From NCBI RefSeq assembly GCF_003330845.1, contig NZ_CP026121.1:3887501-3951500 (forward strand): 64,000 nucleotides of DNA. The letters are read 5' to 3'. The notes below the pieces were generated by a model that did not search any database, was not told the DNA's origin, and saw nothing but the letters and a program-made list of their open reading frames with translations. Source of the DNA: Streptomyces sp. Go-475. Lineage in GTDB: Bacteria > Actinomycetota > Actinomycetes > Streptomycetales > Streptomycetaceae. The position numbers and the translations under genes are program-made. Positions 46,082-54,065 of the stretch are shown piece by piece (position 1 is the stretch's first letter; every line of letters begins with the position of its first letter).

Positions 46082-46953
46082 CAGGACAGTGTCAGGTCCG
46101 TCGTGATGGTTTCCCAGAGGGCGTCGAACCACTTCTGGGTTTCCTCCACAAGCCGGGCATCGCGGTGTCCGGCCTGCTTCAGGAACGAGAAGAGGAGGGA
46201 CTTCGAGCCCAGCGCGTCGTACATGTCCAGGGTCCGGCTCCCCCACTCCTCTTCTCGCCGGGTCAGCATGTAGTACCCCAACAGCGCCTCCTGGCCGTTG
46301 AGTACGTACAGCTTCATGGGCGGGGTGAAGGGCAGCGCCCGGAACGTGACGTGGACGTCGATGCCGTGCGTGGAGCGCAGCGTCAGCAGGTTGTGTCTGA
46401 GGACCCGGAGCTGGGCGTTGCGCATCTCCAGCCATCGCTGGTGCACCGGGTCGTCCTCCCCCTGCTCCTCGACGAGGCGGGGAAATGCCAGGTTGATGTG
46501 CCGCGAGGGGAGCAGGAGGCGCAGGTCGATCGACTCGGGGCGGCTGCGATTCTCGTGGATACGGCGCAGTGGTTCTCCGAGGGCCACCATCAGCGTCTCC
46601 GACGTGTGGCAGACGACGTCGACGCGGACGCGCGGGACCGAGAACGCCTCCGTCAGGCGCGGCGCAAGCCCCACCATGGTCGGCTGCGGCTCGCCCCGGG
46701 CCGGAGCCGGCGCGGCGATCCGCGGCGGGCTGCCCTTGCTGACGTTGGTGAGGAGTCCGTCCTCCTGGAGTGCCCGCAGGGCCTGGCGGACGGCGCCGCG
46801 TTCCACGCCGAACTGCTCCGCGAGCTCGGCCTGGGTGGGCAGGCGGTCGCCCGGCTTGAGCTCACCCGTGCGGATACGTTCCCGCAGGTGGTCGGCGATC
46901 TCCTGGGACGAGAGCCTTCTGCTGCCGTTCACTGCCACGTTCTCCTGGGTCAC
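46078..46953 (-). CDS. GntR-type regulator, paralog 2
   Basis: A 291-residue regulator. The conserved start VTQENVAVNGSRRLSSQEIA supports the GTG at 46953 rather than the TTG six bases upstream. TAGCGT, a good -10 hexamer, ends 6 bp before this GTG, so the mRNA is probably leaderless. Domains are as in paralog 1; most differences lie in the C-terminal domain (for example the RRIHENRSRPESIDLRLLLP region). It is divergent from the mini membrane protein at 47107. Confidence 0.92.
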   Translation of the reverse strand: MTQENVAVNGSRRLSSQEIADHLRERIRTGELKPGDRLPTQAELAEQFGVERGAVRQALRALQEDGLLTNVSKGSPPRIAAPAPARGEPQPTMVGLAPRLTEAFSVPRVRVDVVCHTSETLMVALGEPLRRIHENRSRPESIDLRLLLPSRHINLAFPRLVEEQGEDDPVHQRWLEMRNAQLRVLRHNLLTLRSTHGIDVHVTFRALPFTPPMKLYVLNGQEALLGYYMLTRREEEWGSRTLDMYDALGSKSLLFSFLKQAGHRDARLVEETQKWFDALWETITTDLTLSW

Positions 46954-46959
46954 GACCAA

Positions 46960-47092
46960 ACGCTACAACCCTGATCCATCTGGCGGGAGTTGCTTGAAAG
47001 TTGTTTATAACTAGGGACCAAGTGGGGACAACTCAAGCATAGTTGGTTGCCAACTTCTCGGAGTTGGCGGAAGTTTTGCTTCCGAACTTCCG
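46960..47092. promoter_or_regulatory. Divergent promoter region with operator palindrome and a 5'-UTR hairpin
   Basis: On the minus strand, TAGCGT at 46965-46960 is followed after 6 bp by the GntR paralog 2 GTG. A palindrome AGTTGG-N3-CCAACT lies at 47041-47055, 52 bp before the mini-protein start; 15 of 16 bases of AGTTGGTYGCCAACTT are identical to a site at 48287-48302. A second perfect inverted repeat, CGGAAGTT-N9-AACTTCCG (47068-47092), ends just before the GAAGGGGGA ribosome binding site and could gate translation. Confidence 0.7.
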
Positions 47093-47106
47093 AAGGGGGA
47101 ACCCCG

Positions 47107-47295
47107 ATGCCTGCCCTCGCTCTCCTCTCCGCCACCTTCGTCGTCCTCTTCGAGCAGCTCGTCCAGTGGAAGTACGGCCCGGCCGGCATCGTCGGCCTGC
47201 TCCTTCTCACGGTGGGCATCAAGGCCAAGAGCCCGGCCGTCAGCTCCGCGGGAGCGGTCGTGCTCGCGCTGCTGATCACAGGGCCCGCCCGGTAG
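47107..47295 (+). CDS. Mini membrane protein, paralog B
   Basis: A 62-residue protein (MPALALLSATFVVLFEQLVQ) with three hydrophobic segments and a conserved FEQLVQWKYGPAG segment. It is preceded by GAAGGGGGA. Its paralog is at 43480-43671. The charged W-K segment between helices would be exposed at the membrane. The length, position and divergent regulator suggest a small membrane effector, channel-like or regulatory; a toxin-like role is possible but unproven. It ends 1 bp before the convergent GntR paralog 3 stop. Confidence 0.85.
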   Translation: MPALALLSATFVVLFEQLVQWKYGPAGIVGLLLLTVGIKAKSPAVSSAGAVVLALLITGPAR

Positions 47296-47296
47296 G

Positions 47297-48199
47297 TCAG
47301 CTCGTGAGCACCAGCTCCGAACTGATCGTCTCCCACAATGCGTTGAACCACAGGTGGGACTGCTCCACGAACGTCGTGTCACGCAGGCCCGGCCCCTGCT
47401 GGAAGGAGAACAGCATCGACTGGGTGCCCTGGGCGTCGTACATCTCCAGGTGCTCGTGGTCGATCTGGGCCTCCCGGCGCGTCAGCGTGTAGTACGCGAA
47501 CAGCGCCTCCGTGCCGTTGAGCAGGTACAGCTTCACCGGCGGGGTGAAGGGCAGCGCCCGGAACGTCACCCGGACGTCGATGCCGTGCGTGGCGCGCAGC
47601 GCCAGCAGGTTGTGCTGGAGCACCTGCCCCTGCGCGTTGCGCATCGCCAGCCAGCGGTCGTGCACCCAGTCGTCGTCGCGCCCCTCGACCGGCACCGGGA
47701 AGGCGAGGTCGATGTCCCGGCTCGGCAGCAGGACCCGGACGTCGACCTTGGCCGGTTTCAGCCGTCCGGCGTGGATCTGGCGCAGCGGCTCACCGATGGC
47801 CAGCGTGAGGGAGATGGAGGTCAGGCACACGGCGTCGATCTCGACGTGCTCCGCCGCGAAGGCCGCCGCGATCCGGGGCGCGAGGGCCACCGTCGTGGGC
47901 AGGGGCGGGGCTTCCGGGCCGGTCAGCGCCCCGGCGGGATCCGGGGCCACGGTCGCCGGGCTGCCCTTGGACACGTTGGTGAGCAACTGCTCGGACTGCA
48001 GGATGCGCAGCGCCTGGCGCACCGCCCCGCGTTCGACACCGAACTCCTGTGCCAGCTGCGCCTGGGTGGGCATGCGTTCACCCGGCCGCAGTGCACCCGA
48101 CCTGATCCGGGCGCGCAGCTCGTCGGCCACCTCGTGATGTGTCCGCTGTGGCCGTAGCGACCTCTTCCGTCCATTGACGGAGGCGTGTTCCGGGTCCAC
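47297..48199 (-). CDS. GntR-type regulator, paralog 3
   Basis: A 300-residue regulator. Winged helix: ELRARIRSGALRPGERMPTQ then LAQEFGVERGAVRQALRILQ. The C-terminal domain is clearly homologous to paralogs 1 and 2 (RVLLPSRDIDLAFPVPVEGR, HGIDVRVTFRALPFTPPVKL, FNALWETISSELVLTS). The start is a GTG 6 bp after TAGCGT, the same leaderless arrangement as paralog 2. It has no coupled HAD gene. Confidence 0.92.
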   Translation of the reverse strand: MDPEHASVNGRKRSLRPQRTHHEVADELRARIRSGALRPGERMPTQAQLAQEFGVERGAVRQALRILQSEQLLTNVSKGSPATVAPDPAGALTGPEAPPLPTTVALAPRIAAAFAAEHVEIDAVCLTSISLTLAIGEPLRQIHAGRLKPAKVDVRVLLPSRDIDLAFPVPVEGRDDDWVHDRWLAMRNAQGQVLQHNLLALRATHGIDVRVTFRALPFTPPVKLYLLNGTEALFAYYTLTRREAQIDHEHLEMYDAQGTQSMLFSFQQGPGLRDTTFVEQSHLWFNALWETISSELVLTS

Positions 48200-48205
48200 A
48201 CCTCA

Positions 48206-48302
48206 ACGCTACAACTTCCCGCCATCTTTCGGCAGTTCACGGAAAGGTGGTTATGAGACGCTTCCAAACGGAGATAAGAAGAGTGAAGTTGGTCGCCAAC
48301 TT
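48206..48302. promoter_or_regulatory. GntR paralog 3 promoter and upstream operator
   Basis: The minus strand carries TAGCGT (48211-48206), 6 bp before the GTG. CTACAAC, CCATCT and GAAAG occur in the same order and spacing as upstream of GntR paralog 2, so the promoters are duplicates. AAGTTGG-N3-CCAACTT at 48286-48302 is a perfect 7-bp palindrome. No mini membrane gene follows on the plus strand; about 160 bp further to 48462 hold no gene I can support. Confidence 0.7.
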
Positions 48303-48462
48303 GAGCGACATGGTCGGACCTCCAGGAGGTTGGCCACCCGCCACGGGACTCCCTTCCGGAGGGGAGCCGGGAGCCCCGCCAGGCCGGCACCACCGCACAA
48401 CAACCACAACCGAACAGCTCGCTACGGATGCGGGTCCCTGTCCACCGGCAGAAGGGAGCGAC

Positions 48463-49725
48463 TCAGAACAGGTCCGGGCACCACGGCCGCCTGGACGTAC
48501 GCAGCAGGGCGTCGGCCTTCCGGGCGGCGCCCGCTCGTTCTTCCCGCACGCGCCCGGCCGCCGCGAGCCGCACCGCCGACTCGTCCCCGAGCCACAGCGC
48601 CCCCAGCTCGCCCAGGCCGAGCACGAGTTCGGCGCTCTGACGGGTCGGCGTACAGGACGCCCCCTCGGCACCGGCCTGGAGCCGGTAGCGCCCGCCGGTC
48701 AGCCCGTCCACCCCGGCGACCTCCAGCACCAGCGTCCCCTCCCCCTCGTACGTCCGCGCCTCCAGGGCCCGTTCGACGTCGAGGATCCGCACCCACAGCC
48801 AGTCCGCCAGCGTGGTGATCGCGGCCGCCCGCGGGTCGGGCAGGAGCAGCGGGAGCAGGTCGTCGGGCGCCCGTGAGCCGCTCTTGACGCGCACGACCCA
48901 GTCGATGGAGCAGAGGTACTGCCACAGGGCGCGCTCCGCGGCCGGGGTGACGCCGGTCAGCCACCGCACGGTCGCCGTGTTCAACGGCTGCTTGCCGTCA
49001 CCCCAGTTGTCGTCGACGTCGTAGGCGGCCATGCCCTCGACCTCGCCGGACGCCGAGCGGTACACGGCGAAGAAGGGGTCCTTCCAGGTCGGGTCGACCC
49101 GTACGGCGCCGGTGTTCCACTTCCACCACAGCTCGTCGCGGTCGATGGCGCCGGGCTGCCGGCGGCACAGCCGCGCGTGCAGGCCCGGGCCGAGCCTGCG
49201 GACGTCCTCGCCCTCCACGAGATCGATCCGCCCGCCGTCCGCCGGGCCCGCCCAGCGGGGGTCGAGGCCGGCGCGGGGCACGTCGATCGTCCACTCGGCC
49301 GTCCAGGTCGCCGGCCCGAAGCCGTAGCGGCCGTAGATCGGGTACTCGGCGGCGATCAGCGTCGCGACGACGTCCCCGCGGTCCTTCGCGGCGGCCAGGT
49401 CCCGCGCCATCATGCTGCTGAGCAGGCCGCGACGGCGGTGGGTGGGGTGGACGGTGACGCCCGAGACGGCGTCGGCCCGGACCCTCGCCCCGCCCACGGC
49501 CGTCAGCTCCTGGTCGAAGGAACGGAAGGTCGCCACACACCGGCCGCCGTCGAAGGCACCGAGGTAACGGCCCGCCACGAACCGCTCGCGGCGCCCCTCG
49601 ATCTCCTCCTCGGACAGCACGGGCACCCGCAGGAAGCCGGTGCTCACGGCCCGCAGCCAGTCGGTGAACTCGGCTTCGGTGACGGGACGTACGTCGATGC
49701 CGTCGGCACGGGAAGCAGGGGCCAT
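48463..49725 (-). CDS. Eis-like GNAT acetyltransferase
   Basis: A 420-residue protein with the Eis layout: an N-terminal GNAT domain with the acetyl-CoA loop [17 protein letters not shown], a second degenerate GNAT region and a C-terminal SCP2-like domain. [20 protein letters not shown] is highly typical. The free C-terminal carboxylate (DLF) normally acts as the catalytic base. Eis enzymes acetylate amines, including aminoglycosides and peptides. Start [12 protein letters not shown]; it is separate from the cluster upstream. Confidence 0.92.
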   Translation of the reverse strand: MAPASRADGIDVRPVTEAEFTDWLRAVSTGFLRVPVLSEEEIEGRRERFVAGRYLGAFDGGRCVATFRSFDQELTAVGGARVRADAVSGVTVHPTHRRRGLLSSMMARDLAAAKDRGDVVATLIAAEYPIYGRYGFGPATWTAEWTIDVPRAGLDPRWAGPADGGRIDLVEGEDVRRLGPGLHARLCRRQPGAIDRDELWWKWNTGAVRVDPTWKDPFFAVYRSASGEVEGMAAYDVDDNWGDGKQPLNTATVRWLTGVTPAAERALWQYLCSIDWVVRVKSGSRAPDDLLPLLLPDPRAAAITTLADWLWVRILDVERALEARTYEGEGTLVLEVAGVDGLTGGRYRLQAGAEGASCTPTRQSAELVLGLGELGALWLGDESAVRLAAAGRVREERAGAARKADALLRTSRRPWCPDLF

Positions 49726-49802
49726 GGGCCTCACGCTAAGGGGAGGGCCGGTCGGTGTCGCGTCAATATCCGACCGGCCCTCCCCGACGCCCCCAGGGGC
49801 GC

Positions 49803-50435
49803 TCACACCAGCAGGTCGTCGACCTGCGCCTCCCCTTCGCGGTAGCGGCGGGCGATCTCCGCGCTGCACTCGTCGGCCGTGCGCTGGAGCCGCTGGCGGC
49901 GCCGGGAGACCTGCTGCTCGTAGCGCACGAGCCGCCCGATCCCCGTGTTCAGTTCCAGGTCCGTGCGCGCGCCCAGGTCGGACAGCTCGACCTCGCCGAG
50001 CATCTCGGCGGCCAGCCGCCGGTACTCCTCGCCCTGGGGCGTGCCCAGGGTCACGTGCCGGGCGGAGGAGCGGTGCCGGGCGGGGGCGTCGCGCAGGATC
50101 TCCGCGAGCCGCTCGACGACGGACGCCTCGGCGGGCGCGGCGAGGGCGGCCTCCCCCTCCGGGCTGCGCCGCGCCAGCTCCGCGCGGAGGATGTCGATCC
50201 GCCCCTGCAGCAGCCGCCGTACGTAGCTGAGGTCGGCCTCGTCGCGCTGGGCCTCGCGGCGCAGCGCGCGCAGCTCGGGCAGGCTCAGTGCGGCCAGGTG
50301 GTGTTCGGGAGTGTCCGAGGGCAGCCGCGGGCTGTCCGTGCGCTGTGTGGGGGGCCGGTGGTACTCCGGCGCCCCGATCCCCGTGTACGTCGACCAGACA
50401 GCCCCCGGCTGCTGCCCGGTGCTTGGTGTGCTCAT
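49803..50435 (-). CDS. rsiG: Anti-sigma factor RsiG (c-di-GMP-dependent, targets WhiG)
   Basis: A 210-residue coiled-coil protein. The c-di-GMP-binding motif E(X)3S(X)2R(X)3Q(X)3D, known from Streptomyces RsiG, occurs twice: [16 protein letters not shown] in the first helix pair and [16 protein letters not shown] near the C-terminus. Both copies fit at every position. RsiG with c-di-GMP holds sigma-WhiG inactive and so delays sporulation. The start [15 protein letters not shown] is chosen. It is downstream of nothing on the same strand and divergent from dtd. Confidence 0.93.
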   Translation of the reverse strand: MSTPSTGQQPGAVWSTYTGIGAPEYHRPPTQRTDSPRLPSDTPEHHLAALSLPELRALRREAQRDEADLSYVRRLLQGRIDILRAELARRSPEGEAALAAPAEASVVERLAEILRDAPARHRSSARHVTLGTPQGEEYRRLAAEMLGEVELSDLGARTDLELNTGIGRLVRYEQQVSRRRQRLQRTADECSAEIARRYREGEAQVDDLLV

Positions 50436-50647
50436 GTGCCTCGACCGTCCCCTCGACCGGTGTGTGCAAGCATCGTGCCACCCCAAGTGGCCGCTATGGG
50501 AACGAGTGCCCCCGATAGACCCCAGATGGGCGGTTAAGCAGCAAAATACGGTCCAGCGCTGGCAGTTGGCGCCCGGCGCAAACCACCCTTTCGGGCCATG
50601 CGCGCACCGGTCACGGCACTGACGTCACCTCCCGGCATGATGGACAC

Positions 50648-51073
50648 ATGCGAGCTGTGGTGCAGAGGGTGGACGGCGCGAGCGTCGTCGTGGACGGCGA
50701 AACCGTGGGGGCGATCGAGGGCGAGGGGCTGTGCGTCCTCGTCGGCGTGACCCACGAGGACACCAAGGAGAAGGCGGCCCAGCTGGCCCGCAAGCTGTGG
50801 TCGATCCGCATGCTGCACGACGAGAAGTCCTGCAGCGACGTCGACGCCCCGCTCCTGGTGATCAGCCAGTTCACCCTCTACGGAGACGCCCGCAAGGGCC
50901 GCCGCCCCACCTGGAACGCGGCCGCCCCCGGCGATGTCGCGGAGCCCCTGGTCGACGAGGTGGTCGCCCAGCTGCGCTCGCTGGGCGCGACGGTGGCGAC
51001 GGGCCGTTTCGGGGCGGCGATGCGTGTATCACTGACGAACGACGGCCCGTTCACCGTGCTGATCGAGATCTGA
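50648..51073 (+). CDS. dtd: D-aminoacyl-tRNA deacylase
   Basis: A 141-residue DTD that hydrolyses mischarged D-aminoacyl-tRNAs. Diagnostic motifs are [15 protein letters not shown] and [10 protein letters not shown] (a GP-type motif). The length matches the family. It is convergent with the ygfZ gene, 19 bp away. Confidence 0.95.
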   Translation: MRAVVQRVDGASVVVDGETVGAIEGEGLCVLVGVTHEDTKEKAAQLARKLWSIRMLHDEKSCSDVDAPLLVISQFTLYGDARKGRRPTWNAAAPGDVAEPLVDEVVAQLRSLGATVATGRFGAAMRVSLTNDGPFTVLIEI

Positions 51074-51092
51074 CCCGAAAGAATGACAAGCT

Positions 51093-52058
51093 CTACGGCT
51101 CGACGACGACTTCCTGGGCCGCCGCCGTGTCCCCGGCCACCAGGGGCGCGTCCACGGGCACGTTCCGCTTCACCAGGGCGAGGGCGACCGGGCCCAGCTC
51201 GTGGTGGCGCACGGAGGTCGTGATGAAACCGATCTTCCGGCCGTCGGGGCCGTCCGCCGCGAGCCGCAGCTCGGTGCCGGCCACCGGCAGGTGCACCTCG
51301 CTGCCGTCCAGGTGCAGGAAGACCAGGCGGCGCGGCGGCTTGCCCAGGTTCTGCACCCGGGCGACCGTCTCCTGGCCGCGGTAGCAGCCCTTCTGCAGGT
51401 GCACCGCCGAGCCGATCCAGCCCAGCTCGTGCGGGATGGTGCGGTGGTCGGTCTCGAAGCCGAGCCGGGGCCGGTGCTGCTCCACGCGCAGCGCCTCGTA
51501 GGCGAGGATCCCGGCGGGCGGCCCGGCCTGCGCGGCGTACGCCTCCAGGTCGGCGCGCGGCAGGAACAGGTCCCGGCCGTGCGGCGTCTCCCGTACGACG
51601 GCGTCCTCGGGGACCTCGGCGATGGAGCCGGCCGGGAGGTGGACGACCGCGATGTCGGCGGTGCGGTCGGCGACCTCGACCCGGTAGAAGAACTTCATCG
51701 ACTCCAGGTAGGCGATCAGCGCCTCCTGGGTGCCCGGCTCGACGTGGGCCCAGACCGTCGCGCCGTCGTCGACGAGGTACAGCGCGTGCTCGATGTGGCC
51801 GTTCGCGGAGAGGATCAGCGCCTCGGTGGCCCGGCCCGGGGGAAGCTCGCTGACGTGCTGGGTGAGCAGCAGGTGCAGCCAGGCCAGCCGGTCCTCGCCG
51901 GTGACGGTGACGACCCCGCGGTGCGAGAGGTCCACGAAGCCGGTGCCGTCGGCGAGGGCGCGCTGCTCGCGGAACAGGTCGCCGTAGTGGGCGGCGACGC
52001 CTTCGTCCACGCCCTCGGCGGGGACGGCGCCGGGCAGGGTCAGCAGGGGGCTCTTCAT
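51093..52058 (-). CDS. ygfZ: Folate-binding protein YgfZ (iron-sulfur repair)
   Basis: A 321-residue GcvT-like protein. The YgfZ signature KGCYRGQE is at about residue 230, and the folate-binding fold is visible through LSHRGVVTVTGEDRLAWLHL. YgfZ supports assembly and repair of certain iron-sulfur enzymes and tRNA modification. It lies 10 bp downstream of nur and may be cotranscribed. Confidence 0.94.
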   Translation of the reverse strand: MKSPLLTLPGAVPAEGVDEGVAAHYGDLFREQRALADGTGFVDLSHRGVVTVTGEDRLAWLHLLLTQHVSELPPGRATEALILSANGHIEHALYLVDDGATVWAHVEPGTQEALIAYLESMKFFYRVEVADRTADIAVVHLPAGSIAEVPEDAVVRETPHGRDLFLPRADLEAYAAQAGPPAGILAYEALRVEQHRPRLGFETDHRTIPHELGWIGSAVHLQKGCYRGQETVARVQNLGKPPRRLVFLHLDGSEVHLPVAGTELRLAADGPDGRKIGFITTSVRHHELGPVALALVKRNVPVDAPLVAGDTAAAQEVVVEP

Positions 52059-52068
52059 ATCCGTAAGC

Positions 52069-52506
52069 CTACGACTCGGTAGTTGAAGCCTTGAGCGTGC
52101 ACTCCTGGCAGCGGCCGAAGATCGCGAAGTGCTTCAGGTCGGTGTCGAACCCGAACTCGGCGCGCAGCTTGGCCGTGAACTCCGCGGCCACGGAGACGTC
52201 CGCCTCGATGACGCCCTCGCAGTCCCGGCACACCAGGTGGATGTGGTGGTGCCGGTCCGCGAGGTGGTACGTCGGCGCCCCGTGCCCCAGGTGCGCGTGG
52301 CTGACCAGCCCGAGTTCCTCCAGCAGCTCCAGCGTCCGGTACACCGTGGAAATGTTGACCCCCGACGCCGTCTTCCTCACTTCCACGAGGATGTCGTCGG
52401 GGGTCGCGTGTTCCAGGGTGTCCACGGCTTCGAGCACGAGTTGCCGCTGCGGGGTCAGCCGGTAGCCGCGCTGCCGCAGATCGCTCTTCCAGTCGGTGCT
52501 CACCAC
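52069..52506 (-). CDS. nur: Nickel-responsive Fur-family regulator Nur
   Basis: A 145-residue Fur-family repressor, almost identical over the N-terminus (MVSTDWKSDLRQRGYRLTPQ) to S. coelicolor Nur, which controls nickel uptake and Fe-superoxide dismutase. The HTH is in VNISTVYRTLELLEELGL. Metal-site His are in YHLADRHHHIHLVC, and two CxxC pairs (CRDC, CQEC) form the structural zinc site. Identification rests on recall of the S. coelicolor protein. Confidence 0.93.
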   Translation of the reverse strand: MVSTDWKSDLRQRGYRLTPQRQLVLEAVDTLEHATPDDILVEVRKTASGVNISTVYRTLELLEELGLVSHAHLGHGAPTYHLADRHHHIHLVCRDCEGVIEADVSVAAEFTAKLRAEFGFDTDLKHFAIFGRCQECTLKASTTES

Positions 52507-52522
52507 ACGGACGAGTCTAGAA

Positions 52523-53098
52523 CTACTTGAAGAAGGCGATGCCGTCGTCCGGCAGGTCGTCGGGCAGGGCCTTGGCCCAGCGCTCGACCTCCTCCGGGGT
52601 GACGGCCTTCTTCAGGTGGGCCGACATGTAGGGGCGCAGCTCGACCTCGGGGGTCTGCTTCTCGCCGACCCACATCAGGTCGCTGTTGACGTAGCCGTAC
52701 AGCCGCTTGCCGCCGCTGTAGGGCCGGGAGGCCGCCGTGCGGGCCACCGCGTCGGTGACGAGGTCGATCTGCGGCTTCTTGTCGGCCAGCTCGCCGTACC
52801 AGATCTCGATGACGCCGTCGTCGCGGGTCATCGTCACCTCGACCTTGCGGTCGGCGTCGATCCGCCAGAAGCCGTGCTCGGACTCCAGCGGGCGGACCTT
52901 GTTGCCGTCCTTGTCCAGGACCCACGAGTGGGACCGGTACTCCAGGAAGTCCCGGCCGTCGTGGGTGAAGGCGACCTCCTGCCCGAAGTTGCACTTCTCG
53001 GAGCCGGGGAAGTCGTGCACACCGGCCCCCGCCCAGTTGCCGAGCAGGAAGGCGAGCGGGACGAGGTCCTTGTGGAGGTCGGACGGGATCTCGATCAT
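52523..53098 (-). CDS. Nitrobindin-like heme-binding protein (FABP family)
   Basis: A 191-residue beta-barrel. The GxWxGxG motif (LLGNWAGAGVHDFPGS) marks it as nitrobindin/THAP4-like; these proteins bind ferric heme through a C-terminal His. A candidate His is in YMSAHLKKAV. It may act in nitric oxide or peroxynitrite handling. It is 16 bp upstream of nur on the same strand. Confidence 0.9.
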   Translation of the reverse strand: MIEIPSDLHKDLVPLAFLLGNWAGAGVHDFPGSEKCNFGQEVAFTHDGRDFLEYRSHSWVLDKDGNKVRPLESEHGFWRIDADRKVEVTMTRDDGVIEIWYGELADKKPQIDLVTDAVARTAASRPYSGGKRLYGYVNSDLMWVGEKQTPEVELRPYMSAHLKKAVTPEEVERWAKALPDDLPDDGIAFFK

Positions 53099-53118
53099 CA
53101 GAACTTCCTAGAGGTGGG

Positions 53119-53217
53119 TCAGCGCTGGCCCTGGTACAGCTTCTTCACGGTCAGTCCGGCGAACGCGAGGACGCCGACGGCGACCAGGACCAACAGGATT
53201 TCGAAGAAAAGCTCCAC
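53119..53217 (-). CDS. 32-residue single-span membrane protein
   Basis: A tiny protein from GTG, VELFFEILLVLVAVGVLAFA then GLTVKKLYQGQR. It has one transmembrane helix and a basic end. AAGGAGC is 5-11 bp upstream of the GTG. The clear ribosome binding site and the 20-bp gap to the nitrobindin gene make it a credible cotranscribed small protein; conservation in Streptomyces is likely. Function unknown. Confidence 0.75.
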   Translation of the reverse strand: MELFFEILLVLVAVGVLAFAGLTVKKLYQGQR

Positions 53218-53301
53218 GGGGTGCTCCTTGAGCGGGGTGCGGATGTGTGCACAGGGCCGGCCCCAGCTTACGCGGGCCCCTTCGGCACTACGATTCCGGC
53301 T

Positions 53302-53664
53302 ATGGCGAAGAAGCTGGTGATCAAGGTGACGGCCGGGGCGGACGCCCCCGAGCGGTGCTCCCAGGCGTTCACGGTCGCGGCGGTGGCGGTGGCCAGCGGC
53401 GTCGACGTCTCCCTGTGGCTGACCGGTGAGTCCTCCTGGTTCGCCCTGCCCGGCCGCGCCGCCGAGTTCGAGCTGCCGCACGCGGCGCCCCTGCCCGACC
53501 TGCTGGACTCGATCCTGGCGGCCGGCCGCGTCACCCTGTGCACGCAGTGCGCGGCCCGGCGCGAGATCTCGGAGAAGGACGTCATCGAGGGCGTCCGCAT
53601 CGCGGGCGCGCAGGTCTTCGTCCAGGAGGCGCTGGGGGACGAGACGCAGGCGCTCGTCTACTGA
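53302..53664 (+). CDS. DsrE/DsrF-like protein
   Basis: A 120-residue DsrE-fold protein (MAKKLVIKVTAGADAPERCS). A CTQC pair at about residue 79 and a Cys in ERCSQAF are visible; in the family such Cys carry persulfide. It belongs near the sulfur genes found 1 kb away. It overlaps the VOC gene by 7 bp, in convergent orientation. Confidence 0.88.
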   Translation: MAKKLVIKVTAGADAPERCSQAFTVAAVAVASGVDVSLWLTGESSWFALPGRAAEFELPHAAPLPDLLDSILAAGRVTLCTQCAARREISEKDVIEGVRIAGAQVFVQEALGDETQALVY

Positions 53665-54044
53665 GGCTCCTGAGCGCTCTCCGTGTGGAGGCAGAAGGGG
53701 TGCCCCGCCGGGTCCAGGAGCACCCGGACGTCGTCCTGCGGCTGGTGCTCGGCGAGCCGCGCGCCCTCGGCCAGGGCCCGCGCGGTCTCGCCTTCCAGGT
53801 CGTCGACCTCGATGTCGAGGTGGATCATCATCTGCTGCCGGTCCGGCGTGCTCGGCCAGGCGGGCGGCCGGTAGGCGGGCTCGGTCTGGAAGGACAGGCC
53901 GGTCCCCCCGTCCGGCGGCCGGATGTGCACCCAGTCCTGCCACTCCTCGCCGCGCCACACCCGCCACCCGGGCAGCAGCCGCAGGTAGAAGGCGGCCAGC
54001 TCACGGGCGTTCGGGGCGTCCAGTGTCGCCGCCGTCAGGCGCAC
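53658..54044 (-). CDS. VOC-family protein (glyoxalase/bleomycin-resistance fold)
   Basis: A 128-residue intact VOC protein (MRLTAATLDAPNARELAAFY). It ends with RVLLDPAGHPFCLHTE, the canonical C-terminal strand with the metal-ligand His. It is the intact counterpart of the frameshifted gene at 31172-31545. Ligand unknown. Confidence 0.92.
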   Translation of the reverse strand: MRLTAATLDAPNARELAAFYLRLLPGWRVWRGEEWQDWVHIRPPDGGTGLSFQTEPAYRPPAWPSTPDRQQMMIHLDIEVDDLEGETARALAEGARLAEHQPQDDVRVLLDPAGHPFCLHTESAQEPQ

Positions 54045-54065
54045 GGTTCCTCCCCCTCGTCGACG

